Shown: piece after piece, positions 35,209 through 47,257 of the stretch
Numbering within the stretch: position 1 is the stretch's first letter
Layout of the letters: each line of letters opens with the position of its first letter
Program-made: the position numbers and the translations under genes
Notes under the pieces: generated by a model
Database searches by the model: none
Seen by the model: only the letters and a program-made list of their open reading frames with translations
What the model was told of the DNA's origin: nothing
From: Blastomyces gilchristii SLH14081
Lineage: Eukaryota; Ascomycota; Eurotiomycetes; Onygenales; Ajellomycetaceae
DNA length: 64,000 bases
NCBI RefSeq assembly: GCF_000003855.2
Contig: NW_003101674.1
Span: forward strand, 2,293,042 to 2,357,041
Direction of reading: 5' to 3'

Positions 35209-37773
35209 GACGAGAATCAGAGCACTCCGTCAAGAGATTTATGGTGTGGGCTATAAGCTGGCTTTTTTGAGAGCGTCCGAAGCCAAGATAGCGACAGTTA
35301 AGACTAGCTAATCACTGAAAGCGAGCGGATTTGTCCAAGAGAACAAAGTGTAAAAACTTCTATAAGAAGATATAATCTTCAAACGAGTGTAGGCAAATAG
35401 GACGTTGACTGAAAGAAAGGGAACATCGCTCCCTTTATGAATATTTATACCCTTTTCAGCGGGTTTATCATTGTTGCCCAAGATATTGAGACTCCATGGG
35501 TCTAAAGTCTCTAGTGTCCCAGTAACTTGACGGAGAACAGGACTTGCATCTCCCCCCCTCGATGAATAATACCCAAGGGTATTCAAGAGCCCCACGAAGA
35601 GAAACGAGACTTGGTTGTTGAGGGAGATCTTCCCAGGCCAGAGGAGAAAAGTTTACTGCAACGCCTCAATGACGAAGGCGTGCCACCAGCTGATGCAGCC
35701 ACAAGAGACAAGACGGGCGTTGCAACTGGAGCAATCGTCGTTGCCCAGCCCACCATGGTTCGTGGGATAAAAAATAATAAAAAATCATGGATTGTTCCCA
35801 TGGCCGAGGTCCGCTTGGCGGGAGAGTTGCCTCAACTGGGCCAGCAAACAGCAGGGCCATTCGTATAGAAGTGGAGGGTTTTGATATAAAAAGTCTCACA
35901 ATTTAGTTATTGGATGACTAAAGCGGCCGAGATCTGGGTAAATACCGCGTAATGCGCAATACATTCCGGCGTAAAGGCGGCTGAGAAGGTTACTAGTCGT
36001 TGTGGATTAAAAATAGAACTGTAATATATCGCGCTTAACTGTTCTTGGAATAATATTTACTTCTGTGGCTCAACGAACGCAGATTTCAAACCCTAATAAT
36101 AAGTGAACCAACCCCCCAGCCTCTTCGCTGTTATCAGCACCGTTCCAGTTTAGCTTAGGGCTGCCTCGATTTCGCCCTAAGGTTTAACTATGCATAACTG
36201 CGTATGGTGATGTTCAGATGTGACAGCGATCGCCATAATTGGCCTGGTTTCACTCATGCCAAAAGCCACAAGTTGCGTCATAGTCCACTCACAGACTCCA
36301 AGGCAACCTGATGACGCCAATTGCTCGTCGAAACAAAACTTGCCAAACTATCCGACCTTTTTTCTCCCCGATTTCTACGGAGCAGAAAGGCTCCAAGAAA
36401 CCCGCTTTCCATTTCCGTTGAGATTGCCGAGGGGGGTAGAGCCGTAACCCCCCAACCACCCTTCAGCTAGAACACTTTGACCGATGCCTTCAGTATTCCT
36501 ACTTCCAAGGCAAAGTGGAAGTGTATGATTGCCCTAGATCGTTTTATTATTTCGGATGGAGGCGTTGGGGCAAGGAAATCTAAGATCGGTATACGAGTAT
36601 AGTAACTATACTTCCAACTCCAAAGTACAGACTTTCCTCAGGCTCTAAAAAGAACAACAGCCTGGCTTGGGCGATAGTCAAGCCATAATCGTTGGCCACA
36701 CTATTGGCAGTTTTCAGGATCTTGTATCCATTCAAATGGTATCATCGGAGAACGGTGTGCATAAACGAATTTTTGATGTCTGCCATTTTTTATGTCGGAT
36801 GTATCCCTTCTCGCATGGCGCAGAAATGTTGCTCCACATTTTTTGGGACAAACTCTCCGACGAGCAATTCGCCAACTTCCATTTCCAACGCTTTTTGTCA
36901 TTTTATTTATTGATAAATTTATTTATTTTTAAGTCGAATCGTGAATGCACTGAGACCTGCCTACAACATCACGAGGAAGGCGAACGAGGTACCATCCCAA
37001 TGAGGCAACAATTTTACGCCTGCCCTCCCTCATGGCATGGCACCTCGAGTGACTCAATCTTCTTTTTTGACGCGAACAAAGTCGGTTGTACTGGGCGCGG
37101 TCATTCCTGGCATCCTGAGACACATTTTATTAGTGTTCTAATTACTGGAAGCTATGATGCTGAGGGGAATGTAATTGATGAGATTTTGCGCTCGCCGCAT
37201 CAAGGTGTACATCCCCGTCCGCCACTTATTAGAGCTTAGTTCTCCACGACTTGATTTTAGGATTGGTGACTTGTCAAGTGTGGATATCTCTTGACCTTTT
37301 GGAAGCAACCTGCCTGCATATTCAAAAGGGCTAGAATTAAACGATGTCTCAGTTGATATCTCGTAGGCAATGCAGATGTAGAAAAATCCAACCCCACCTG
37401 CCTTCCTGTTTTTTTCTTTTTTTGTCAACCGCCTCGCCTCCAATGTTACGCTTCCTTTTTCGCCTTGAACTGCCACGTTTACTGCGAGCTCTAACTGGAC
37501 AGCAGGGAACTCACAATGGTCAAAGACTTGGGCTGCTTTGTGCCGACCGAAATTATGTTTACTTCTTCACATTGGATGATGGGTTGCTATATGGTCATTT
37601 GACTGATGAATCCATGCGATTAAGGAATCATTATTCACGATGAGTGTGCATTAGGTTGTCTAAATTTTCTATTTATTTCGACCACTTTGTCCAAGTGTTT
37701 CAGGGTTGCTAACCCGATTCGGTGTATCTTGACTTGATATCCCAATGCACACCCCATACTCTCATTTAATAGA
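35209..37773. other. 2.6 kb gene-poor region
   Basis: Upstream region of the secreted repeat protein (near 35209) through to the 3' flank of the MCT-like transporter. Several 60-190-codon open frames occur on both strands but none resembles a protein family or has supporting splice sites. A hairpin with arms CTTAGGGC (36154-36161) and GCCCTAAG (36174-36181) is the only structural feature seen. Confidence 0.6.
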
Positions 37774-39438
37774 TCACCCGCACAGAGTCCGTCCATGCCG
37801 AACAACTTTCGCGGCGACAAAGCAAACCAATCCCGCAAAATAGCAGACGGTGGTAAATGTAATGAGACCCCAGTAATTGCCGCCATTGCTGGTAAGAATC
37901 GCTCCTGCGATTGGAGTGCCCGTCAAGGTTCTGGGAGGAGAACTGGTTAGCATCGAATTGGACCTGAGTTTGCATGATACCAGAAAAACCGCCAGAGGAA
38001 CGTACCCAAGACTAACAACGGTATAAGCTGTTGCATAATATCGCCCATAGTCTTCTGTTTTACAGCATTCGCCGATGCAAACAGGCGTCAAGCTGATGTT
38101 GCTCCCGCTTCCGAATCCAAATACCAACGCATATACTACTAACATTGCAACGCTATCACCAGCCGGCAACCATAGGCAAGCGCAGGATAAGAAGCAAATC
38201 GCCACTGTCGCGATCATAGTGTTGAACCTTCCCATGTAATCTGCAGTGAACCCTGGGATCCATCTTCCGAAACAGGATCCGACATTAAGGATAGCAAGCA
38301 CCTGGTACGAGAACTTTTCCGACATGCCGTGAGAAAGAGCATAAGCGGAGATGTACGTGATCGGGATAAAAAGGCCCCATTCTATGAAGAATATTCCAAG
38401 CGTTGTCAGTGCAAATTGTGGTTCCCATAAGATCCGGAAGTCGGGAAGTATATTTTCCTTCGTTGCCTTTTTCTTTGGCAACCTCGACTTGATCAGTATG
38501 CACCCGATTGTTACTGAGACAAGCGTAACCAAAGCCATAGCGCGAGTCGCCCATGCAAAACCCACTTTGGGTAACAGATCCTGCATCATTAATGGGTACA
38601 CAATGCCACCAACGCTCCCTCCTGTTGCGGCAATTCCCGTTGCTCTGCCCCTTAAACGGTAGAAGAAGTGGCCTGGGCTAGCGAAGGCCGGGGTGAAGAT
38701 CAGAGACACAGCAATTCCACCAATAACCCCCCATACAACCATGAAATGCCAATATTCCTCGCAAAATCCGACCAGGGAAATGCTGAGCATTACCATGACG
38801 GCGCCTGCAAGGACGAGAAATCGAGGACCTTTGGCATCGAAGATTGGGCCGATTTGGAGACCACCAAAGAACATGAGGAACGCATAGATGCCGAATATCC
38901 AGCTGATGCTGCGCTGGCTATACTCCTTTAGCTGATGCGTACTTATCCATGCTAGAAATGATCCTAACGAATTCGAAAGACCCAGAGTGCCGAAGAGAGC
39001 CATGAAGGATCCAAAAACGACAAGATATGCCTCTACCCCGCCTTCGGGGTATATATTTCCCTCAAGATCTCTCGATAAGCTGTCCGCTCCGGGTAGTTGT
39101 GAACCTGGGCCATCGCCGTTCTCCTCTAGGGCTAGGGATGAATTTGATTTCCTGTTTGGGTATTTTTCGATATCCCTTATATTCTTGTCATCAGTGGCTC
39201 CTAAGGTTGAGAGTATATTTTCGGTCTCGATGAACCCCTTTCCGATATTCCCTTCTCCTTTTACTTTTTCGTCCATCTCAACATCGCCTATCTGTTTTTC
39301 GCCAGATGCTGTTGAAACCGATTGAGCCGGGGGAGGGGGGGATGATTCCCCTTGTTGGCCATCTTGGACATTAAGATGGCCGCTATTTTGTTCATTGAAT
39401 CCCCCATCAGCACCAGGGGCTTCAGGAATTCGTTTCAT
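37774..39438 (-). CDS. MFS transporter, monocarboxylate-transporter (MCT/SLC16) like
   Basis: Two exons on the minus strand: 39438-38006 and 37930-37774 (1590 nt, 529 residues). The 75-nt intron has donor GTACGT, a TGCTAAC branch point and a CAG acceptor. Splicing restores VVSLGTLTGTPIAGAIL, the conserved start of TM11 in MCT-like proteins. The first about 130 residues are hydrophilic and cytosolic. Then follow about 12 membrane segments, beginning AYLVVFGSFMALFGTLGLSNSLGSF, the hallmark first helix of fungal MCT homologues. RGRATGIAATGGSVGG (TM4-5) is also typical. By family it is a proton-coupled or facilitative carrier of monocarboxylates or similar acids; the substrate cannot be read from sequence. 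The intron is a multiple of three and stop-free, so an unspliced form would also be translatable. Confidence 0.9.
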   Translation of the reverse strand: MKRIPEAPGADGGFNEQNSGHLNVQDGQQGESSPPPPAQSVSTASGEKQIGDVEMDEKVKGEGNIGKGFIETENILSTLGATDDKNIRDIEKYPNRKSNSSLALEENGDGPGSQLPGADSLSRDLEGNIYPEGGVEAYLVVFGSFMALFGTLGLSNSLGSFLAWISTHQLKEYSQRSISWIFGIYAFLMFFGGLQIGPIFDAKGPRFLVLAGAVMVMLSISLVGFCEEYWHFMVVWGVIGGIAVSLIFTPAFASPGHFFYRLRGRATGIAATGGSVGGIVYPLMMQDLLPKVGFAWATRAMALVTLVSVTIGCILIKSRLPKKKATKENILPDFRILWEPQFALTTLGIFFIEWGLFIPITYISAYALSHGMSEKFSYQVLAILNVGSCFGRWIPGFTADYMGRFNTMIATVAICFLSCACLWLPAGDSVAMLVVYALVFGFGSGSNISLTPVCIGECCKTEDYGRYYATAYTVVSLGYVPLAVFLVSCKLRSNSMLTSSPPRTLTGTPIAGAILTSNGGNYWGLITFTTVCYFAGLVCFVAAKVVRHGRTLCG

Positions 39439-40945
39439 GAACTAGGCCGATATCCCCAATCTCGTTACAACTTTTGGCGGGCCAATCACTCAATCCCTGG
39501 TAATCGTTCATAAAAATAAACTCATACCGATAAGTCGGTTTCGTGTTGATTATCCTTTCTCTCAATTTTTCTATTTATTTTCTCCCACCGGGATTTGCGG
39601 AAGAGGAGAGCGAGAGTACGCTAGGCCAGCCCTAAATTCTCGATTACCATGTTTTTAGACTGGGAAGGGCTCAGTGGCGGAATTTCCTTTCCCGAGCAAG
39701 GGCTGGGACTCAGAAGTTCCCTCATTGTTACTAATATAATGCTCGGCGTTGAAGGTTTTTTCTCGGTGGGTCCTCACTGGTTGTGGCGCCCGATGTTAAC
39801 TAGTTCTCCTCATTCATAAATTAGAATTGTGGCGGTTTCTCGCCTCATCCTTGTGGTCTGGTCTGGAAACGGCGGAGCCCTCCGGTGCCGAGAGCACAGG
39901 TTCCCGTCGGCAGCTATTTATGTCATCGTAAAGCTAAATAGTAGTTGTCTATGTCACCTTTGAGAGGGAAACATGCTCATTAATATCTGATACCTTGCTG
40001 CAGCCGATTTATTCTTAGGATGCAATTATCAAGAGAGCAGTTTTTGATTGTGATCATGGCACTCACAACTTCTCCCCACAAAATCCAGATATGTGACTGT
40101 GTGAGTTCCCAAGTCATTGCCTAACTACCAGTGAAAACAAATATTCAGTGTCTGCAGACTGTGGGAAAGCTGTGTGTGCAGTATAGAGCCATTGTGTCAT
40201 CTTCTACGGAGAAAAGAGGAATATTTGGAAAATATTTCCTTTTCCATAATTAGCCCATTTTAAATATTTCAGGAAAAAAGAAAGGGGGAGTTAAGTTATT
40301 AACTTATAAACATAAACAAGGGGTCTGTCTGTCTGGTTCTACTCTGAACTGAGGTAGATTGTGTTAACATTTCACTATGCAAGTAAGTATACTCTGTAGT
40401 ATGCGCCTCTATGCGTCATCATACACAATAGATAAGATCTTGCATATCTTAAGAACTTAATAGAATCAACTATCTTACGAGTCTCTTTTCTCTTTTTGCC
40501 ACTGCTTTGTTCATAACAGATGATGTCATGGCATTATTTATTTACTAACTATGTATGTTATCTGAACAACTCATATTGGAAGTTTTCTCCTTTGATGGTT
40601 GGTCGGTTCCTCAAAGTAGAAATATACATGTATAACTCTTGAAATCTATAAATATTTATTCTCTCACTGCCTCTTAAAATAGAAATGATGATAAAGTCCT
40701 TCATGACATTCATATTTCAATAATTTCCCTTATTTCATCCGTTGCAGTGTCAACTATACATGTACCTCTCCTGCTCGCAATCAAACACTTCTTGTGGGTA
40801 ACTAGTAGTTAGTAGCCTGCTAGAGCCGGGCAAAGAAGGAAAAAAAAAATAAAAAATGGGGTCTCGGCGCCGCCATTGCCTTCCACAACGCTAGCTAGCC
40901 TGGAGGTTAAAATAAATCTCAGACTGACTTTTGACTTTCATTTGA

Positions 40946-40964
40946 GATTCACAAATTGTGAATC
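40946..40964. repeat. Perfect short hairpin
   Basis: Arms GATTCACA (40946-40953) and TGTGAATC (40957-40964) with a 3-nt loop. It lies at the edge of the AT-rich island. Confidence 0.75.
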
Positions 40965-41726
40965 ACTTTCATCTAAAGAGAAGAAGAATATAAATGTATA
41001 ATTTTTTATATAAAAAAAAAATTCAATCTATCTTGTTTGAAAGTAATCAATTTTTTTCGAAAATAATAAATTATTCTCATATTTTTTTTTTTTAAAGAAG
41101 TAGTTATAGATTATGATACTTTATATTTAAGAAATAGAAATATGAAAATAAAAATTATTATTATCATGAGAACATTGATTTCTCTACTCTGTAAACTTTA
41201 AAATAATACAGACATGTTGAATCAATGAAGTTGATTTACTTTTCTCATTCATGAATTATAAGCGGCCGCACGTGACCCAGCGAAGATGGGGGGGGTTCGT
41301 CGTCGCATCGCAACGGCATCCAAAATCTTACCCTCTAGATGTCCTCCCCGTCCCCCTCCATCGCGGCATGCGTCGAGAAGTTGTCATCCTCGTGAATAGC
41401 CCCCCCGGGGAGGGGGGGGGGGGGGGTGGCGGCAAGGTATCTATCATATGTCATATGCCCATGTCAGTCAGGACTCAGAACCTGGCCATCGATCGAGGCA
41501 AAAAGAAGCTCTTCGATCTGAAACGACGTCTTTTAGGCACATCTCGCCGTGACAAAAAGCACCGTTTGCCGCATCTCGGATAAAAAGTCCCTCCCAAGGG
41601 GCAGGCATGGCGTGGTTGTGCACTACAGCACCACACCCCTTCATCGAGCATTGCGGGCCTCCCCTCCCGTTCCCGTTCTCGTTCCTGTTCTGTTCCAGGG
41701 CGCGTTATAATGCGTCACAAGGCGGG

Positions 41727-41754
41727 GCGATGTGCGATGTGCGATGTGCGATGT
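41727..41754. repeat. (GCGATGT)x4 tandem repeat
   Basis: Four perfect 7-bp copies inside the GC-rich block. It is not inside a supported gene. Confidence 0.9.
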
Positions 41755-42736
41755 TCTCGGACACGCTGCGCGTGGAACTCCGCCCGTTCGACCTCCGAGT
41801 CGTCGTCAATGTGAAAGACTCGGTGTAGGGCACGTCGAGGTTTTTCGATGATAAGATCCACACCGCCTCGCTCGCTTCCCAAGGATTCGCTCTTGCAGCT
41901 GGAGAAAACGACTCTCGAGAAGGTGATGGAGCCTTGAAGGATTGAAGGGGGTAGGGTAGAGAGCACGGAGCCGGTGGTCTGGGCTGATCAGGTTGTGGAG
42001 GACCTGCTGAGAAGCAAGCTGCCCCTGACGGTTTGGAAGGGGGTGAAGGGCAGAGGGAGTAAGTTACCTGGTAGTCGAAGACATCTATGGTTGGTTACGT
42101 CGAGATTTTTGAGACATCACCCGCATTGGCCTTTTTTTAGTAGAAGGGAAGATGCATCTCTAATGTCTACAGTAAGCTTTCTTCGGATATCTATTCTTTC
42201 TGCATAAGGTAGAAAATGCACATATCACACGCGCGAAGATAGTTGTGAATGGAAAGATCTTGACCATAGTTAGCAAAAGTAATGCACGTATAAATATAAG
42301 CTAAAAAACAATGTTTTCCATCCATCCACCAATCACCACAAATATTTGCGCTCATCACTCACATCAATGTAATCCATCCATCCCGACGAAAACTTCGAAA
42401 TATCCACCCCCCCCGCCACCCCCAAAATCATCATATCCGTTAACCGTAGCTTGAGTATATATATATATGTATGGATGTATAAAGCGAGGAAAGTTTGATA
42501 TATCATGTAGTTATAACAATGAAAACATAAACCATAAACATGAACAAAAGGGGGAAATGAGGAGAAAAGATAGATAAGATCTAAATCTTCATCCCTCCCC
42601 CATCCACTACCAGCACAGTTTCAGTGGAAACAACCAACACCATCGCTGCATCTGATCACATACAAAAACGCACCAATTTTTCATTTTTCATTTTTCATTT
42701 CAACTTTTTGGCAACACTCACACCAGCGACCACCCT

Positions 42737-45409
42737 TTACAAACTCGCCCTCCCCCTCGTCTCAATCGGCAACAAAACCATCGCCACAAACGCCGCAAGC
42801 ATCAAGCCCCCAGACGCATAAACCGGCGCCTTGGGGTTGCCCGAGCTGCCATAAATAGCCACAATGGGCGCCAGCAGGCCGCAGATGCGGTTGATGCAGC
42901 TGGCGATGCCCGTGCCCGTGCCGCGGTTGGGCGCGGGGAACACTTCCGGCGTATACGCGTAGAGCACGCCGTACATGATGTTCTGGAAGAAGGCTTCCAG
43001 ACACGAGCAGGCGAGCTGGACGTCTGGGTCGTCGGAGATGGTGAAGCAGAAGAGGGTGACGGCGGTAAGGGCGGTGGAGATGGCCATGGTGCCCTTGCGC
43101 CCGACGTAGGGGATGTCGACGGTGTAGCAGGCGAGGATGGAGCCGGGGACGCCAACGATGGCGGTTATGGCATAGTTGCGGTAGACTGTGTGGGGGGTTG
43201 GGTATTGCTTAGTTGGTTGGGTTGGAGATGAATGTATATATATGTATACGCATATTTTTGGATCCTCTCATAAGGAGATTTTGAAGAACTGTGGGAGGGT
43301 ATAGGTATGGCTGGAGGCTCTGAACATACCAATTGAAACGGGTGTTTCTCCGCTATTCCCGAGGTATTGGGGTAAGAAGGCGTTGAAAAGGGGATATCCC
43401 ATGCCAATGGTGCCCCAGCAGAACCAAAGGAGAACAGCTAAGAAATACGTTAGCTACAATAACTACTTCTTCCCCACCCTTTTTCCTTCTTTTTTTCTTT
43501 CCTCATTAGTATCATAAAATAACGAAGGGAACATACTCGTAAACCCCATCCTCTTAGTCGCAAAAAGCGGCGCAATCCGCTGCGCAGAAAACTTAGACAG
43601 CTGCCTCCTAACAATCTCCGAATTCGACAATTTCTGCTGATCAGGAGAAATTTGCTCAGGGTGGCCGCCAATCTCGTTCAGGATTTCATTGGTCAGCCAA
43701 GTCTTGGCTCCATTCTTATACGCGATGGCATGGACGGTGGCCACAGCTTCTTCCTGGCGGCCACGGGAAAGAAGGAACTTGGGCGACTCGTAGAGATGGA
43801 AGAGGAAGAAGCGGCAGAGGAACATGACGAAGGTCAGGGCGCCCAGGGTGATGACGAGATAACGCCAGCCCATGTTGTTTTCCTTTGTGCAAAGTAGATC
43901 TGCTGGGTCGCACGAGAAATTTGGGATGAGGCCCCAGGCAATCATACTGGAGTAGATCATCACTGTTAGCTTTCTGCAAGGGAAGCCCAGGAAAACTGGG
44001 GGGGGGGGAACCCAATGATAAGAATATATGTATATGTATATATTTACCTTCCGACAAGGGTACCAAGGGGCCACCAAATACTCAACATTGTTAGGAGATT
44101 GCCCGAAGCAAAGGGCAGGAATTCCAGGAACAATGCGCCATCAACGGGCAGATTGCCACCAACTCCCAGCCCTAGACATGCGAACATCGAACAGACACTA
44201 AGAAAAGAAAAGAAGAAAAACGTTAGTTTCTATACTTCACTTTTTGCGACCCTAGCCTGATAGCTAGAACTTGCTCAACCTACCCAACCCATGTCGGGCT
44301 ACCACCCGACGCAAGGCCGAAAACACCAGTGATGAGCAAGGTCAGGTTAAACGCGAGACGACGACCGATCATGTCCGACGCGGTACCCCAGACCACAGCT
44401 CCAACACACAAGCCAACGAACAGCGAGCAGGTTGTGAAGCGGACATAGGACTCGTCAATCCCGAATTCCACGGAAAGACTTGGTAATGTCAAAGCAACGC
44501 CCTACAAACAAACGGGGAGGACTTGTTAGCCTATCCATATATATTTTTAACCCCTGAGTTTCTTTCGTATTCGCTTATTCTTTTTTTTTTTTTTAAAAAA
44601 AAAAAAATCTTCAGATGACGGTTATGGTAAAACATACCTGTAACCAGAGGCTGCAATACAGTTCAAAACAAATGAGTTATTAGCCGGCCAATTTCCACAA
44701 TATATATTATAAGTCGAGAAAAGAGAGAAAAGGGGTGGGGGGGGGGATGTTTAATCTCAACGTACTTGTCTGCCAACCAGCCAAAACCACAGAGAACAAA
44801 CAACTGCCATTGATATTTTCCCATTCCAATATCCTGGACAGCCAAGTTAATCACTTTTGATTTACCTATAAGCAGCGATTGAAAAAAAAAAAAAAGAATT
44901 AGATCCATCATCTTCAACAAACATAAAAACAGATAAAGCGAGCTATCCTGGTCGCGTCAGGGGAGGAGGGGGCCCCCTGTTATGAACCAAAACCGGACAA
45001 GGGGAGCGACAAATGGACGGGCCTATGGTAAAGTTTGAGTGATAAAAGTAGGCCGGCCTCCTCTCTTCCAAATCGAGGAAGTTTGCTTTGAGAGTGACAT
45101 GGAGAGAGAAAAAGAAAGCACAGAAAAACATGTAATATATCAGCAAAACATACGATCATATGCGGTATCACTGCCCGATGTTGCCACATCGCTCTCTACC
45201 TCAGCTCTGATGGCATCCAAAGTCAAGCCAGAGTACTGCTGGTCGCTCAGGGAAGACGAAGAGCCCTTTTCTGCTACATTGTCCGATTTTCCGTCTCCAG
45301 AGTTGGTGGGGGAGGCGGGGTTTTTGTGTTGGGCTTGCGCCAGAGGCACCACAACGCCAGGGAAGGACGAGAGGTCGTTATTCTTCAAAGGATTCACGAA
45401 GAACGGCAT
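42737..45409 (-). CDS. MFS transporter, SV2/SLC22-like
   Basis: Eight-exon model on the minus strand: 45409-45154, 44865-44766, 44650-44638, 44501-44284, 44197-44048, 43946-43537, 43437-43330 and 43185-42737 (1704 nt, 567 residues). Every join keeps frame. Exon 3 is only 13 nt and supplies NLWLQ at the end of the first helix. The first about 85 residues are cytosolic, ending SGLTLDAIRAEVESDVATSGSDTAYDR. GMGKYQWQLFVLCGFGWLADNLWLQ forms TM1, followed by SDMIGRR, the MFS loop 2-3 signature. A long central loop (FLLSRGRQEEAVATVHAIAYKNG) separates the halves. The C-terminal half includes PEVFPAPNRGTGTG, typical of the SV2/organic-ion branch. About 12 membrane segments are expected. Fungal relatives are usually called sugar or carboxylate carriers, but the substrate is not evident. 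Confidence 0.9.
44638..44650 (-). other. 13-nt micro-exon (exon 3 of the SV2-like transporter)
   Basis: The 13 bases CCTCTGGTTACAG lie between a GCAG acceptor and a GTATGT donor. Inclusion joins AA|C to encode Asn-Leu-Trp-Leu-Gln and keeps the frame into GVALTLPSLSVEFG. Skipping it would shift frame. Confidence 0.85.
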
Positions 45410-45921
45410 GGTTTCGGTTTTGCTTGTCTTTTTTTTTGGTTTTGGGGGGGGGGGGGAATGGGTTGGTGTTAGATGTAAGCTGCGTTGGGCGCTGTTGCTT
45501 TGGAAAGGCCGGTGGAGGAGTTGTAGATGTAGTAGGTGTATGATTGTTGAGTCTATCAGAGAAACATGAACGCGTGTTTGGGGGGGGTTTGCTCTAGTGA
45601 TTGGTAGATAGATAGATGGATATAGACGACTCGTTTTTGTGTCGCACAGGGCTGGATATGTCAGAACATATGCGTGAATTGGCGTCAGGCTACCTGCTGG
45701 AGTGAAATATTGCTGCATCTGGGAATCCCGAGGGCGGGGGCTGTTGTTGGATTGTTGCTTTGGGATGGATAGACCACAGCCTTAAATCAGATACCAATCA
45801 AGATTGCTGCTCAGGGTTTATCCAATTGACGGAGCACGAAAGTATGCGTATGCGGGGCCCCCAAGTTGGTTTGTCGGATGTGGGTAGTAGTAGTAGAACC
45901 CGTTTTTTGTATCACTCACAG

Positions 45922-45962
<41 letters not shown>
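45922..45962. repeat. Poly(A) tract, 41 A
   Basis: Uninterrupted A run followed by a CAACAAACAACA remnant. It could be the tail of a retroposed transcript, but no source gene is recognised upstream. Confidence 0.9.
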
Positions 45963-45963
<1 letters not shown>

Positions 45964-46310
45964 AACAAACAACAGGAAGTATATAGGGAATCAAGGTGTA
46001 TAAGGCACCTGGTGAAATTTGTGCAATTTAAAGTCAAAACACAGAATGTGGAGAAGCTCAAGGGTATGGTATGTATGTATATATAGAGATATATATATCA
46101 TGCGATATATGTGCTTGCAACCGGTACAACCCGGCCTATTCAAGAACAGGGGATGTGAGGCCCACCAGAAATAATAATACAAGAAAGATTATCCCGAGAA
46201 CAGGATGGGGTCGTGGGTTATATATACTTCTTCAGTATCGGTAGGCCGAGGTATCGAATGCACCAGGACCAAAAAGAGTAATGCGGGAGGGAAGAGAGAT
46301 AGAGGAAGCG

Positions 46311-46400
46311 CTGTGAGCTGTGAGCTGTGGGCTGTGGGCTGTGGGCTGTGGGCTGTGGAGTGAAGTGTGAAGTGATACAGGGATACAGGGATACAGGGAT
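46311..46400. repeat. Two adjacent octamer minisatellites
   Basis: About six copies of an 8-bp unit GCTGTGRG (46311-46358) are followed within 15 bp by about four copies of the 8-bp unit GATACAGG (46373-46400). The two arrays differ in unit sequence but share unit length. Confidence 0.85.
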
Positions 46401-47230
46401 AATAAGGGAAAGGGAGAAATCAAGCAAGGGAAGGGGCAAAAAGTTAAAAAACTACAGGAACTGCCCAGCTTTGTCATTGGATGCAAAAGCGCGCAAAAAG
46501 GAAAGAAAGCATAAGAAAAAGCAAAAAAAGCTAGGTAAGGGTCTGCGCCGCCTCGTAGGGTGTTAGGGGAAGCAAAAGAAGACAGGAGACAAAAGGAAAA
46601 GAGGAAAGAAACAAGAGGAAAGTAATTAGCTGAACAATGTTGTGCTACAGCATAATAGTAGTATATAGCTTAACTATAGCGAATTACACTAGTCTCAAAA
46701 TAAGTTAACCCCACAGCAATTAGTTAGTAGTCAGAAGCTATACTGCGTACGCTGTACGGAGTACGGAGTAGAGCCACATGGTTGCTTAAAATGCAACTCT
46801 GGAGTCATTATCCCATTTGTCTCACACATTTTTCTCAAAATAATCCACAGATTTTATTCAAAAGCAGTATGGAATTCAATAGATGAGAGTATTCTCTATA
46901 ATCTATCTATTATTAGATGGCTGCAGTCACAGAGGCAGAGAGGTGATATACAAAATATTGAGAGAGAAAAAGGTTGCATCTACGGAGTAACTACTGAACA
47001 ACGATCAACAGTGCATACTTCAAACTACTTTGAGACTAGTGTAAAAGTTTCAAACTTTATTCAGGTACTTCCCAAGACAAGGAACCATCAGAGAGCCCGA
47101 ACTCAATCCCATTGGTAAGCATATCCCCAGCCAATCATAGACAGGGAGTTAAAATGGCCGATGGATCTTAAACTCAAAAAGCGAACTCAGTCCCAACCTT
47201 CCGAGGTTCAAGGGACTGCAACTTTGCAAA

Positions 47231-47257
47231 AAACCTTGCAAACCTTGCAAACCTTGC
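47231..47257. repeat. (AAACCTTGC)x3 tandem repeat
   Basis: Three perfect 9-bp copies, with a partial copy (ACTTTGC) just before. Confidence 0.85.

Larger units (their letters stand above)
39439..42736. other. 3.3 kb gene-poor region with AT-rich island and GC-rich block
   Basis: Upstream of the MCT-like gene the sequence is increasingly AT-rich, with an extreme AT island at about 40980-41250. At about 41255 it switches abruptly to GC-rich sequence that lasts to about 42060. Open frames in the GC-rich block (41251-41583 and 41974-42207 on +, 41715-41966 on -) have no recognisable domain. From 42200 to 42736 it is the 3' flank of the next transporter. Confidence 0.6.

Noticed and set aside
36667..37239. 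190-codon + strand open frame
   Set aside because: Mixed composition with no recognisable domain and no splice or homology support; region otherwise looks non-coding.
41251..42207. Open frames in the GC-rich block
   Set aside because: GC-rich sequence opens frames on both strands by lowering stop frequency; none shows a domain.
45922..45962. Retrotransposon (LINE-like) tail
   Set aside because: A poly(A) run alone is not enough; no reverse-transcriptase remnant or target-site duplication was found around it.
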